Assembly: GCF_020687245.1 (NCBI RefSeq)
Contig: NZ_JAJEQG010000004.1
Location: 80,158-144,157 of the forward strand
DNA length: 64,000 nucleotides
DNA from: Faecalibacterium longum CLA-AA-H243
Lineage (GTDB): Bacteria; Bacillota; Clostridia; Oscillospirales; Ruminococcaceae
Reading direction: 5' to 3'
Part shown: piece after piece, positions 15,279 through 22,899 of the stretch
Numbering within the stretch: the first letter of the stretch is position 1
How the letters are laid out: each line of letters begins with the position of its first letter
The notes under the pieces: generated by a model
Seen by the model: only the letters and a program-made list of their open reading frames with translations
Told to the model about the DNA's origin: nothing
Databases searched by the model: none
Position numbers and translations under genes: made by a program

Positions 15279-16361
15279 TCATGCGTTCTCTTTGCGGAAC
15301 TTCTCCATGAAGTCTACCAGCTTGTCGATGCCCTCGGCTGGCATTGCGTTGTAGATGGAGGCGCGCATACCGCCCACGAGGCGGTGGCCCTTCAGGTTGA
15401 CGAAACCGGCGTCTGCGGCCTCGGCGCAGAACTTCTTGTCGAGGTCGGGGTCAGGGCTGGTGAAGGTGACGTTCATGGTGCTGCGGTAGCGGTGCTCCAC
15501 AGGATTATTGAAGAAGTCCTGACCATCGAGGTAGTCGTACAGGACCTTGGCCTTGGCCTCGTTGATCTTCTGCATATTGGCAAGACCGCCGATGTCGTTT
15601 TCCAGATACTTGAGCACCAGACCGGTCATGTAGATGCACCAGCAGGGCGGCGTATTGTACATGCTGTCCTTGGCCAGCAGGGTGGTGTAGTTCATCATGG
15701 TGGGTACATTGTCGGCGGCGTGACCCAGCAGGTCGTCCCGGACGATGGCGATGGCCATGCCGGCGGGGGCGACGTTCTTCTGGACGCCGAAATAGATGCA
15801 GCCGTACTTGGTGACGTCCACGGGCTTGGAGAGGATCATGGAGCTCATATCCGCCACCAGCGGCACACCCTCCACCTGAGGCACTTCGACATACTGGGTG
15901 CCGAAGATGGTGTTGTTCTGGCAGATGTGGATGTAGCTTGCATCCTTGTCGTAGTCGATGGCGTTCACGTCCGGGATGTAGGTGAAGTTCTTATCCTTGC
16001 TGGACGCGACGATTTTGGCCTCGCCGAACTTTGCGGCTTCCTTTGCGGCCAGGTTGGAGAAGTTGCCGGTGACGATGTAGTCGGCCTTGCCGGTGGTCAT
16101 GAAGTTCAGCGGCACCATGGCGAACTGCTGGGTCGCGCCGCCCTGGAAGAAGCCGACCTTATAATTATCGGGAATGTTCATCACCCGGCGCAGGGTGGCT
16201 TCGGTGTCGGTGATGATGGCGTCGAACCACTTGCTGCGGTGGCTCATCTCCATCACGCTCTGGCCGCTGCCGCCGTATTCGAGCAGCTCTGCCTGAGCCT
16301 GCTTGAGCACCTTTTCGGGTAACATGCTGGGACCTGCGCTGAAATTATAAACTCGTGCCAT
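15279..16361 (-). CDS. serC: Phosphoserine aminotransferase
   Basis: The 360-residue PLP enzyme (class V fold) converts 3-phosphohydroxypyruvate and glutamate to phosphoserine and 2-oxoglutarate. Typical SerC features: N-terminal VYNFSAGPSMLPEKVL, the GGAT substrate loop (FFQGGATQQF), the PLP lysine in YFGVQKNVAP, and the C-terminal GGMRASIYNAMP. Length is normal. The ATG is preceded by AAGGAGAG, and the gene is first in the serC-serA pair. No phosphatase gene serB is present in the window. Confidence 0.96.
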   Translation of the reverse strand: MARVYNFSAGPSMLPEKVLKQAQAELLEYGGSGQSVMEMSHRSKWFDAIITDTEATLRRVMNIPDNYKVGFFQGGATQQFAMVPLNFMTTGKADYIVTGNFSNLAAKEAAKFGEAKIVASSKDKNFTYIPDVNAIDYDKDASYIHICQNNTIFGTQYVEVPQVEGVPLVADMSSMILSKPVDVTKYGCIYFGVQKNVAPAGMAIAIVRDDLLGHAADNVPTMMNYTTLLAKDSMYNTPPCWCIYMTGLVLKYLENDIGGLANMQKINEAKAKVLYDYLDGQDFFNNPVEHRYRSTMNVTFTSPDPDLDKKFCAEAADAGFVNLKGHRLVGGMRASIYNAMPAEGIDKLVDFMEKFRKENA

Positions 16362-16426
16362 GACGGATTCTCTCCTTTTCCTCTATCTGACGGCCCGTTC
16401 GGGCGTTGTGCTCTGGATTTGTCCGT

Positions 16427-16456
16427 AGTATAATGGTTTTGAGGGGTGCAAAACAA
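16427..16456 (-). promoter_or_regulatory. Candidate promoter for serC-serA
   Basis: Minus-strand TTGTTT and TATACT are separated by 18 bases, with the start about 60 bases upstream of serC. Confidence 0.5.
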
Positions 16457-16509
16457 GAGCATCTTTGCACAAAGTTGAGCCGTCAAAGCCCGGGCGGGCG
16501 CACGAAGCG

Positions 16510-16646
16510 TACAAATGTCCTCGTGCAGGGGACATTTTCAAAGACATTTGTAAAACAGATAGTGGAGAGCCGCATGGCTGCTGGGTTTTCTGCTCTTGTT
16601 CTTTTTCCTGATTTTTGGTACAATGTCAGTATCTAAGACAAATGTA
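16510..16646 (+). promoter_or_regulatory. Three BlaI/CopY-type operator-like sites upstream of the repressor gene
   Basis: Three 10-mers match or nearly match the family operator TACANNTGTA: TACAAATGTC at 16510-16519, GACATTTGTA at 16543-16552 and GACAAATGTA at 16637-16646. The first two are centred 33 bases apart (three helical turns). They lie between serC and the BlaI-type gene and may serve autoregulation. The remaining part of 16457-16684 holds no gene. Confidence 0.65.
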
Positions 16647-16684
16647 AAACTAAGTTTTTTACTCAAAAAGGAGAGATGGCCCCC

Positions 16685-17107
16685 ATGTATGGCATTCCGG
16701 ACAGGCTGAAAGCCCTTTCGGCGGCGGAGGAACAGGTGCTTCTGGCCCTGTGGGACTGCAAACCGCCCGTGTCGCGGCGGGACATCGGTGCGCGTCTGGC
16801 CGAAAAAGGCTGGGCCGCCGCCACCGTGCTGAACTTTTTATACCGGCTGGAAGAGAAGGGCTGGGTCACCTGCACCAAAGAGCAGAACCACAACCTCTAC
16901 GCCCCCACCGTCACCCGCCGGGCCTACGGCGTCTACACCATGCGCCAGCGGCTGGACACCGTCTTTGGCGGCGACCTCGCACAGGCCGTGCGGGCGCTGG
17001 TGAGCGAGAGCGGCTGCTCCCAGAGCGAGCTGGAACAGGCCATCGCTGTACTGAACGAAAAGCACGCAGAATCGGAAGAATATGACCTGTATGACCCGTA
17101 CGGTTAA
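16685..17107 (+). CDS. BlaI/MecI/CopY family transcriptional repressor
   Basis: The 140-residue protein has a winged helix-turn-helix (about residues 8-78; LSAAEEQVLLALWDCKPPVSRRDIG, then WAAATVLNFLYRLEEKGWVTC). A C-terminal dimerisation region follows. Family members bind TACA-N2-TGTA dyads and are released by proteolysis (BlaR/MecR) or copper (CopY). No sensor protease, beta-lactamase or copper ATPase is next to it, and the CxC copper motif is absent, so it is an orphan here. The ATG at 16685 lies 9 bases from GGAGAG; an earlier ATG at 16676 is too close to it. Confidence 0.85.
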   Translation: MYGIPDRLKALSAAEEQVLLALWDCKPPVSRRDIGARLAEKGWAAATVLNFLYRLEEKGWVTCTKEQNHNLYAPTVTRRAYGVYTMRQRLDTVFGGDLAQAVRALVSESGCSQSELEQAIAVLNEKHAESEEYDLYDPYG

Positions 17108-17160
17108 ATCTCTCAGTCTCGCTGTGCTCGCCGGCTTCCCTGTTAGGGGAGCCCTTGGCA
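17105..17160 (+). repeat. Truncated left half of the AACCTCTCAGTC element
   Basis: AAATCTCTCAGTCTCGC matches the first 17 bases of the copy at 54120 with one change, followed by a degenerate version of its first hairpin (CTTCCCTGTTAGGGGAGCC). The right end is missing. It starts inside the stop codon of the repressor gene. Confidence 0.6.
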
Positions 17161-17244
17161 GGCCGCTCAACTCGTACTGGATGAAAATGCACTGTCATCC
17201 GTAAGGCAATGGACCCTGCGGTCTGGTTTCAGGAGGATATGATA

Positions 17245-18399
17245 ATGGATTGCAAACTTCGCGCCAAAAACTGCGGCGGCTGCCCGATGCTGGCCACCGA
17301 ATACGCCGCACAGCTCAAAAAGAAAGAGGCCGACGTCCGCGCCCTGCTGGGCAAATACGGCCCCATCTCCCCCATCCGGGGGATGGAAACGCCCTACCAC
17401 TACCGCAATAAAGTGATTTCCACCTTTGCCCCCGCTGCCGGTGGAAAACTCACCTCCGGCATCTACGCGGCTCGCACCCACAAGGTGCTTCCGGTGGAGA
17501 GCTGTCTTTTGCAGGACGAGGTACTGGACAAGGTGATGCTGGCCGTCCGCGCGGCCGCCAACGCCTGCCGCTACCAGCCCTTCAACGAGGACAAAGGCAC
17601 CGGCCTGCTCCGCCACTGCCTGCTCCGCCGGGGCGTCGCCACCGGTCAGGTGATGGTGGTGCTGGTCACGGCCCAGCCCGTGCTGCCCGGCGCGAAGAAC
17701 TTCGTGAAAGCCCTGCTGTCCGAGGCCGAAAAGCGGGGCGTCCCCGTCACCACCGTCGTACAGAACTACAATCCCCGCCGCACCAGCGTCGTTCTGGGCG
17801 AGGACGAAAAAGTCCTCTACGGCAAGGGCTTCATCCTTGACACCCTCTGCGGCAAGACCTACGCCCTCAGCCCCCGCAGCTTCTATCAGGTGAACCCCGT
17901 CCAGACCGCCGTGCTCTACGGGCTGGCCGTCGATGCCGCCCACCTCACCGGCAAAGAAGTCGTCCTCGATGCCTACTGCGGCATCGGCACCATCGGCCTG
18001 ACGGCCTCTGACAAGGCCCGGCAGGTGGTGGGCGTGGAAGTGAACCGGGATGCCGTCCGGGACGCCATCGGCAACGCAAAGCACAACGGCGTAAAAAACG
18101 CCCGCTTCTTTGCCGCTGACGCCACCGCGTGGATACGGGAAGCCGCCGACGCGGGCCAGAAGGCCGACGTCGTCTTCATGGACCCGCCCCGGGAGGGTTC
18201 GACGCCCGCCTTCATCGAGAGCGTGGCCCGCATGGCCCCGAAGCGCATCGTCTACGTCAGCTGCAACCCCGAGACGATGGCCCGCGACCTCGCTCTCCTG
18301 ACCCAGAAAGGCTACCGCGCCGAAGACTTCACGCCGGTGGATATGTTCCCCCACAGCGCACATTGCGAAGTGGTCGGGTCGCTGGTTCGTATAAAATAA
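17245..18399 (+). CDS. rlmD: 23S rRNA (uracil-5-)-methyltransferase, RlmD/RlmCD (RumA) type
   Basis: The 384-residue enzyme makes 5-methyluridine in 23S rRNA. The N-terminus carries iron-sulfur cysteines (CKLRAKNCGGC). The SAM-binding region reads LDAYCGIGTIGL near residue 245, the catalytic part is DPPREG, and the nucleophilic Cys lies in YVSCNPETMARDL. There is no N-terminal TRAM domain, which matches shorter Firmicute members. The ATG at 17245 has GGAGG 8 bases upstream; two upstream in-frame starts are less well placed. The next gene begins 15 bases downstream. Confidence 0.92.
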   Translation: MDCKLRAKNCGGCPMLATEYAAQLKKKEADVRALLGKYGPISPIRGMETPYHYRNKVISTFAPAAGGKLTSGIYAARTHKVLPVESCLLQDEVLDKVMLAVRAAANACRYQPFNEDKGTGLLRHCLLRRGVATGQVMVVLVTAQPVLPGAKNFVKALLSEAEKRGVPVTTVVQNYNPRRTSVVLGEDEKVLYGKGFILDTLCGKTYALSPRSFYQVNPVQTAVLYGLAVDAAHLTGKEVVLDAYCGIGTIGLTASDKARQVVGVEVNRDAVRDAIGNAKHNGVKNARFFAADATAWIREAADAGQKADVVFMDPPREGSTPAFIESVARMAPKRIVYVSCNPETMARDLALLTQKGYRAEDFTPVDMFPHSAHCEVVGSLVRIK

Positions 18400-18413
18400 A
18401 AGAGGAAAAAGAT

Positions 18414-19139
18414 ATGGCATCGTTTTCTGGCATCAAGAACACCCTGCTGGCTGAGCAGGTGGAAGAACAGCTGTACGAGTACATCACAAAGCTGCCCCTG
18501 AAGGCAGGCGACAAACTGCCCAACGAATTCAAGCTGGCGGAGATGTTCGGGGTAGGCCGCAGCACAGTGCGGGAAGCCGTAAAGCTCCTGGTTTCCCGGA
18601 ACGTCCTCGAGACGCGGCGCGGCTCCGGTACCTATGTAAAAGACCTCGTCCCCACTGACCTCGACCCTCTGAATCTGCGCAACGTAGAAGATAAGGTCAC
18701 ACTGGCCATGAATCTGGTGGACCTGCGCCTCATCCTGGAGCCGGGCATCGCCGAGCTGGCAGCCTACAACGCCACCGACGAAGAGATCGAACATCTGAAA
18801 GACCTGTGCGACACTGTGGAATATAAGATAGACCATGACCTCTATTACATCCAGGACGACATCGATTTCCACACCTACATCGCCCGGTGCAGCAAAAACA
18901 AGGTGGTGGAGCAGATCATCTCCATCATCGAGACTGCGGTGCTGATGTTCGTGAACCTGACCCACCGCCGCCTGCGGCAGGAGACCATCATCACCCACCG
19001 CGCCATCACAAAATCCATCGCCGAGCACGACCCCGTAGGGGCGCGCAGCGCCATGACGATGCACATTTCCTATAACCGGGCCGCCATCAAAGAGATCTAC
19101 GATGCACGGAACCGGGAGCTGGAAAATCAGGAACAATGA
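18414..19139 (+). CDS. GntR-family regulator, FadR (FCD) subfamily
   Basis: The 241-residue protein has an N-terminal winged helix (residues ~10-75: LKAGDKLPNEFKLAEMFGVGRSTVREAVKLL) and a C-terminal all-helical FCD ligand domain (~95-230). The metal-binding His/Asp pattern is visible (DFHTYIARC, HRAITKSIAEHD). FCD regulators usually sense sugar acids or other carboxylates. It ends in a terminator and sits just upstream of the Gfo/Idh-isomerase-GntP-IlvD operon on the same strand, so it is the likely local regulator of that pathway (inference). GAGGAAAAA precedes the ATG. Confidence 0.9.
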   Translation: MASFSGIKNTLLAEQVEEQLYEYITKLPLKAGDKLPNEFKLAEMFGVGRSTVREAVKLLVSRNVLETRRGSGTYVKDLVPTDLDPLNLRNVEDKVTLAMNLVDLRLILEPGIAELAAYNATDEEIEHLKDLCDTVEYKIDHDLYYIQDDIDFHTYIARCSKNKVVEQIISIIETAVLMFVNLTHRRLRQETIITHRAITKSIAEHDPVGARSAMTMHISYNRAAIKEIYDARNRELENQEQ

Positions 19140-19147
19140 CACTGCAG

Positions 19148-19173
19148 AGAGGTGCTACGGCACCTCTTTTTTT
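19148..19173 (+). terminator. Terminator after the GntR gene
   Basis: AGAGGTGC/GCACCTCT stem with a 4-base loop is followed by seven T. The following 170 bases (19174-19341) are AT-rich and hold no gene. Confidence 0.9.
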
Positions 19174-19341
19174 GATTTTCAGGCTGCTGTTTTGCGGCAA
19201 AAGTTGTCTGACTGATTTTGCAAAAAAGTTTACATTTTCGATTTAATTCGTTCACGCGACGAAATTTTCCTTCATTTTTGAGCAAAATGCACAATCAAAA
19301 AATCGCGTAATGTGGGAAAAGTAGAAGCTTTCGGAAACAAC

Positions 19342-19370
19342 TTGCTGTGAAAATCCAGAAGTGGTATCAT
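19342..19370 (+). promoter_or_regulatory. Promoter of the sugar-acid operon
   Basis: TTGCTG and TATCAT are separated by 17 bases, 62 bases upstream of the Gfo/Idh ATG. Confidence 0.65.
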
Positions 19371-19431
19371 GAAGCCAGAAAAAGTCGTGCGACAATTTTC
19401 CTGTTCAGAGCATCAAGAAAAGGAGAAAACA

Positions 19432-20511
19432 ATGAAGTTGAAAACCGGTATCATCGGCTGCGGAAAGGTCGGCGATTTCCATGCAAAGGCATACGCCCAG
19501 CTGGAGAACAGCGAGTTCACTGCCGTGTGTGACGCCAATCTGGAGCGTGCAAAAGCCTTCGCAGAGCGATACAATGTCCACGCCTACTCGGACATTGCGG
19601 AGATGATCCAGAAAGAACATCTGGACGTCGTCAGCGTCTGCACCCCGCACCCCATCCACTGCGACCCCGCTGTGACCGCAGCGGAGAACGGCTGCAACGT
19701 CCTCATCGAGAAGCCTCTGGCTTCCAGCCTCGCTGACTGCGACCGCATTATCGAGGCAGGCGACAAGAACCACGTCACCATCGGCACGATGGTGCAGCGC
19801 CGCTTCTACCGCCCTTGTATGCGCATCCACGAAGCCATCGAGGCTGGCAAGATCGGCAAGCCGGTGCTGGGCATGGTCACCATGCTGGGCTGGCGTGATA
19901 AGGCCTACTACGACAGCGACGCATGGCGCGGCACCTGGAAGGGCGAAGGCGGCGGCGTTCTGGTCAACCAGGCACCCCATCAGCTCGACCTGCTGCTGTG
20001 GTACATGGGCGACGTCGATGAAGTATACGGCGTCTGGAAGAATCTGAACCACCCCTACATCGAAGTGGAAGATACCGCCGTGGCCGTCGTCAAATTCAAG
20101 AGCGGCGCCGTGGGCAACATCGTGGTCAGCAACAGCCAGAACCCCGCCCTCTACGGCAAGGTACACGTCTTCGGCGAGAACGGTGCAGGCGTGGGCGTCC
20201 AGACCGACGGCGGCGCAATGTTCATCGCCGGTATGTCCACCATCACCGAGCCGCCTTACAACGACCTGTGGACCGTTGAGGGCGAGGCCGACAAGCTGGA
20301 GGACTGGAAGAAGGGCGACTGCGACTTCTTCAACAGCGTGGACTCCATGTACTACTACCATCAGGAGCAGATCAAGGACTTTCTCCACGCCGTGGAGACC
20401 CACACTAAGCCCCTGGTGGACGCCCGGGACGGCCGCAAGACCGTGGAGCTGTTCGAGGCCATCTACCGCAGCACCCAGACCAACTCCGTCATCAAATTCC
20501 CCATCCGCTGA
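19432..20511 (+). CDS. Gfo/Idh/MocA family NAD(P)-dependent sugar (acid) dehydrogenase
   Basis: The 359-residue protein has an N-terminal Rossmann fold (TGIIGCGKVGDFHAKAY), the family motif EKPLASSLADCD near residue 93, and a C-terminal alpha/beta domain containing NQAPHQLDLLLWYMGD with the catalytic-type His. Family members oxidise or reduce polyols, inositols and sugar acids. It is first in a four-gene operon with an isomerase, GntP permease and IlvD/Edd dehydratase, so it may reduce or epimerise an imported hexonate. The exact substrate cannot be read from sequence. The ATG at 19432 follows AAGGAGAAAAC; a longer frame lacks a ribosome site. Confidence 0.9.
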   Translation: MKLKTGIIGCGKVGDFHAKAYAQLENSEFTAVCDANLERAKAFAERYNVHAYSDIAEMIQKEHLDVVSVCTPHPIHCDPAVTAAENGCNVLIEKPLASSLADCDRIIEAGDKNHVTIGTMVQRRFYRPCMRIHEAIEAGKIGKPVLGMVTMLGWRDKAYYDSDAWRGTWKGEGGGVLVNQAPHQLDLLLWYMGDVDEVYGVWKNLNHPYIEVEDTAVAVVKFKSGAVGNIVVSNSQNPALYGKVHVFGENGAGVGVQTDGGAMFIAGMSTITEPPYNDLWTVEGEADKLEDWKKGDCDFFNSVDSMYYYHQEQIKDFLHAVETHTKPLVDARDGRKTVELFEAIYRSTQTNSVIKFPIR

Positions 20512-20538
20512 GATGGGCAAAAAGGAGTGCTGCTGCTT

Positions 20539-21399
20539 ATGAAGACCTCTTATAATGAAGCCTGCGCCCGCGACTGCTCTACTCTGGAAAAGGATCTCGC
20601 CCTCTGCGAGAAAGCCGGCTTCGATTACATCGAAATACGACTCGATCTGCTCCGGGGCTGGCTCAAGGAGCACACGGTAGAGCAGCTCAAGGAATTTTTC
20701 GAAACGCATCGGCTCAAACCCCACGCCATCAACGCCGTCTACTTGCATCAGGGGATGCTGCCGGACGAAACGCCCGACTGGGATGACCCCGCCATGCAGG
20801 ACTTCAAGCTGGCCTGTGAGGTGGGCAGCGCCATCGGCAGCGGCTACGTCATCATCGTGCCGCCCCTCGACCCCAGCGGGGTGTTCACCGGTGATGCAGC
20901 CGCCGCAGAGCAGGAGTGCATCCGCATCCTGAAAAAGCTCTCGGCGCTGGCCCGGCCCTACGGCATGAAGCTCTGCTTCGAGCTGGTTGGCCTGCGCAAG
21001 AGCTGTGTGCGCAGCATCGAGGCCGCCGACCACATCGTGCGGGCCGTGGACGAGGACAATGCAGGCTTCGTGTTCGATTCCTACAACATCCACCTCAACG
21101 GTCACTGCAACGATTTCAGCGCCATCAAAAACGTGCAGCCCGAAAAGATCTTTGCCGTCCACCTGATGAGCGCCGACGACGTCCCCGAAAGCGAGATGGG
21201 GCAGGACAAGCGCTGCTTTGCCGGCACCGGCGTCGTGGACACCGACAGCTTTTTGCAGACCCTGAAATGCTGCGGCTACGACGGCATGGTCTCGGTGGAG
21301 ACCTTCCGCCCCGAATACTGGGCCAAGACCCCTGAGTGGGTCATCGAGAACGCCTATCGTACGACCTATGCCGCACTGGAAAAGAACCAGTGCCTGTAA
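20539..21399 (+). CDS. Sugar phosphate isomerase/epimerase (xylose isomerase-like TIM barrel)
   Basis: The 286-residue AP-endonuclease-2-fold protein carries the metal-binding acidic and His residues of the family (CFELVG, VFDSYNIHLNG, FAVHLMSADD, VSVETFRPEYW). Relatives include IolI/IolE, hydroxypyruvate isomerase and 3-dehydroshikimate dehydratase, so isomerase or dehydratase activity is possible. It follows the Gfo/Idh gene by 27 bases in the same operon. The ATG at 20539 has AAGGAG about 11 bases upstream. Confidence 0.85.
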   Translation: MKTSYNEACARDCSTLEKDLALCEKAGFDYIEIRLDLLRGWLKEHTVEQLKEFFETHRLKPHAINAVYLHQGMLPDETPDWDDPAMQDFKLACEVGSAIGSGYVIIVPPLDPSGVFTGDAAAAEQECIRILKKLSALARPYGMKLCFELVGLRKSCVRSIEAADHIVRAVDEDNAGFVFDSYNIHLNGHCNDFSAIKNVQPEKIFAVHLMSADDVPESEMGQDKRCFAGTGVVDTDSFLQTLKCCGYDGMVSVETFRPEYWAKTPEWVIENAYRTTYAALEKNQCL

Positions 21400-21417
21400 G
21401 CTTAAAAGGAGTACATT

Positions 21418-22851
21418 ATGTCACCTCTACATTTTGTAATCATGCTGATCGTCGCGATCATCATCCTGACCGTTCTGACCCTGAAATTCAAGATGCACCC
21501 GGTCATGGTGCTGTTCCTTACCGCCACCTTCTGCGGTCTGGCCTCCGGCAAGACCCTTGTAGACACCTTTGCTGCCATTACCAAATACTTCGGCTCGACC
21601 TTAGGCTCCATTGGTGTTATGATTATTTTTGGTGCAGTCATTGCATCGGGCATCAATGACACCGGCGCTGCCACCAGCATGGTCAACTTCTTCATCAAGA
21701 AGTTCAAGGGCAAGTGCCTTGAGCTGGCACCGTCCCTGACCGGCTTCATCATGAGCATCCCCGTCTTCGGCGACATCGCCATCATCCTGAACGCCCCCAT
21801 CTCCGCCATCCTTGCCAAGCGCAAAAAGCTGGGTATGCAGCAGGTCGCTCCCTTCGTTAACCTCGGCCTGACTCTGACCCACGGTCTGGTGCCTCCCACC
21901 CCCGGCATCCTGGCTGTCTCCATCCTGCTGGGCGCTGACATCGGCACTGTCATTATCATCGGCCTCATCTGCTCCGTCATCTCCTTCGTTGTCTGCTACC
22001 TCGGCCTGCGTCCTGTCTACGCCAAGGGCGAGTACGTCGCTCCGCTGCCCCAGTACACCGAGGGCATCGAGGCTGTGGAAGACACCAACGATGTAAACGC
22101 CCTGCTCATCAAGGAGGACAACACCCCCAGCGCCGGCGCTTCCTTCCTGCCCCTGCTTCTGCCTGCCGTGATGATCGCCATCGGCTCCATCGGCAAGCTG
22201 TTCACTGAGGAAGGCTCCTCTGCCTATAACTTCTTCAACACCTTCGGCAACACCGTTCTGGCTCTGTTCATGGGCATCATCGCTGTCGGCTGCCTGATCT
22301 TCGGCCGCAAGGACAAGGTCGTCAAGAAAGCCAATGCTGACGGCACCGGCTGCAAGCTGACCGAGAAGAGCTCCTGGTTCGAGATCGTCATGAACAACTG
22401 GGTGGGCCGCGCCCTCCAGATCGCCATCGGCGCTCTGCTCATCACCGCTATGGGCGGTGCCATGGGCGGCATCCTCCGCGAGAACGAAGCCATCGCCACC
22501 ATCGGCGGCATGATCGCCGAGAGCAGCTTCCCCGCCGTTCTGGTGCCCTTTATCATGGCAGCCATCCTCATGACCGTCTGCGGTTCCATGACCACCGCCG
22601 CCATGACTGCTGCAGGTCTGATGGGCGGCCTGATGACCGTTCTGGGCCTCGACCCCGTCCTGACCACTCTGGCCATCGGCGCCGGCTCCATGGTCGGCTG
22701 GCACGTCAACAACAGCGGCTTCTGGATCTTCACCTCCCTGTACGGCTTTGACACCAAGCAGGGCCTGAAGTACTTCACCACCACCAACGCCCTCGGCGGC
22801 ATCGTGGCTTTCATCGTGCTGGTCATCCTCCACGCAGTCGGCCTCGTCTAA
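21418..22851 (+). CDS. gntP: GntP-family gluconate/sugar-acid:H+ symporter
   Basis: The 477-residue integral membrane protein has about 12-14 helices. Signature segments of the GntP family are seen: a Gly-rich stretch around SIPVFGDIAIILNAP, HGLVPPTPGILAVS near residue 160 and a conserved C-terminal part (SMVGWHVNNSGFWIF). GntP proteins import gluconate or related aldonates/hydroxy acids with protons. It is the transporter of this operon and tells that the substrate enters as a free acid. AAAGGAG lies 7 bases before the ATG. Confidence 0.93.
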   Translation: MSPLHFVIMLIVAIIILTVLTLKFKMHPVMVLFLTATFCGLASGKTLVDTFAAITKYFGSTLGSIGVMIIFGAVIASGINDTGAATSMVNFFIKKFKGKCLELAPSLTGFIMSIPVFGDIAIILNAPISAILAKRKKLGMQQVAPFVNLGLTLTHGLVPPTPGILAVSILLGADIGTVIIIGLICSVISFVVCYLGLRPVYAKGEYVAPLPQYTEGIEAVEDTNDVNALLIKEDNTPSAGASFLPLLLPAVMIAIGSIGKLFTEEGSSAYNFFNTFGNTVLALFMGIIAVGCLIFGRKDKVVKKANADGTGCKLTEKSSWFEIVMNNWVGRALQIAIGALLITAMGGAMGGILRENEAIATIGGMIAESSFPAVLVPFIMAAILMTVCGSMTTAAMTAAGLMGGLMTVLGLDPVLTTLAIGAGSMVGWHVNNSGFWIFTSLYGFDTKQGLKYFTTTNALGGIVAFIVLVILHAVGLV

Positions 22852-22899
22852 AATATCATTCGCACACACCAAATATCATGGAAGATACAGGGATTTGTT

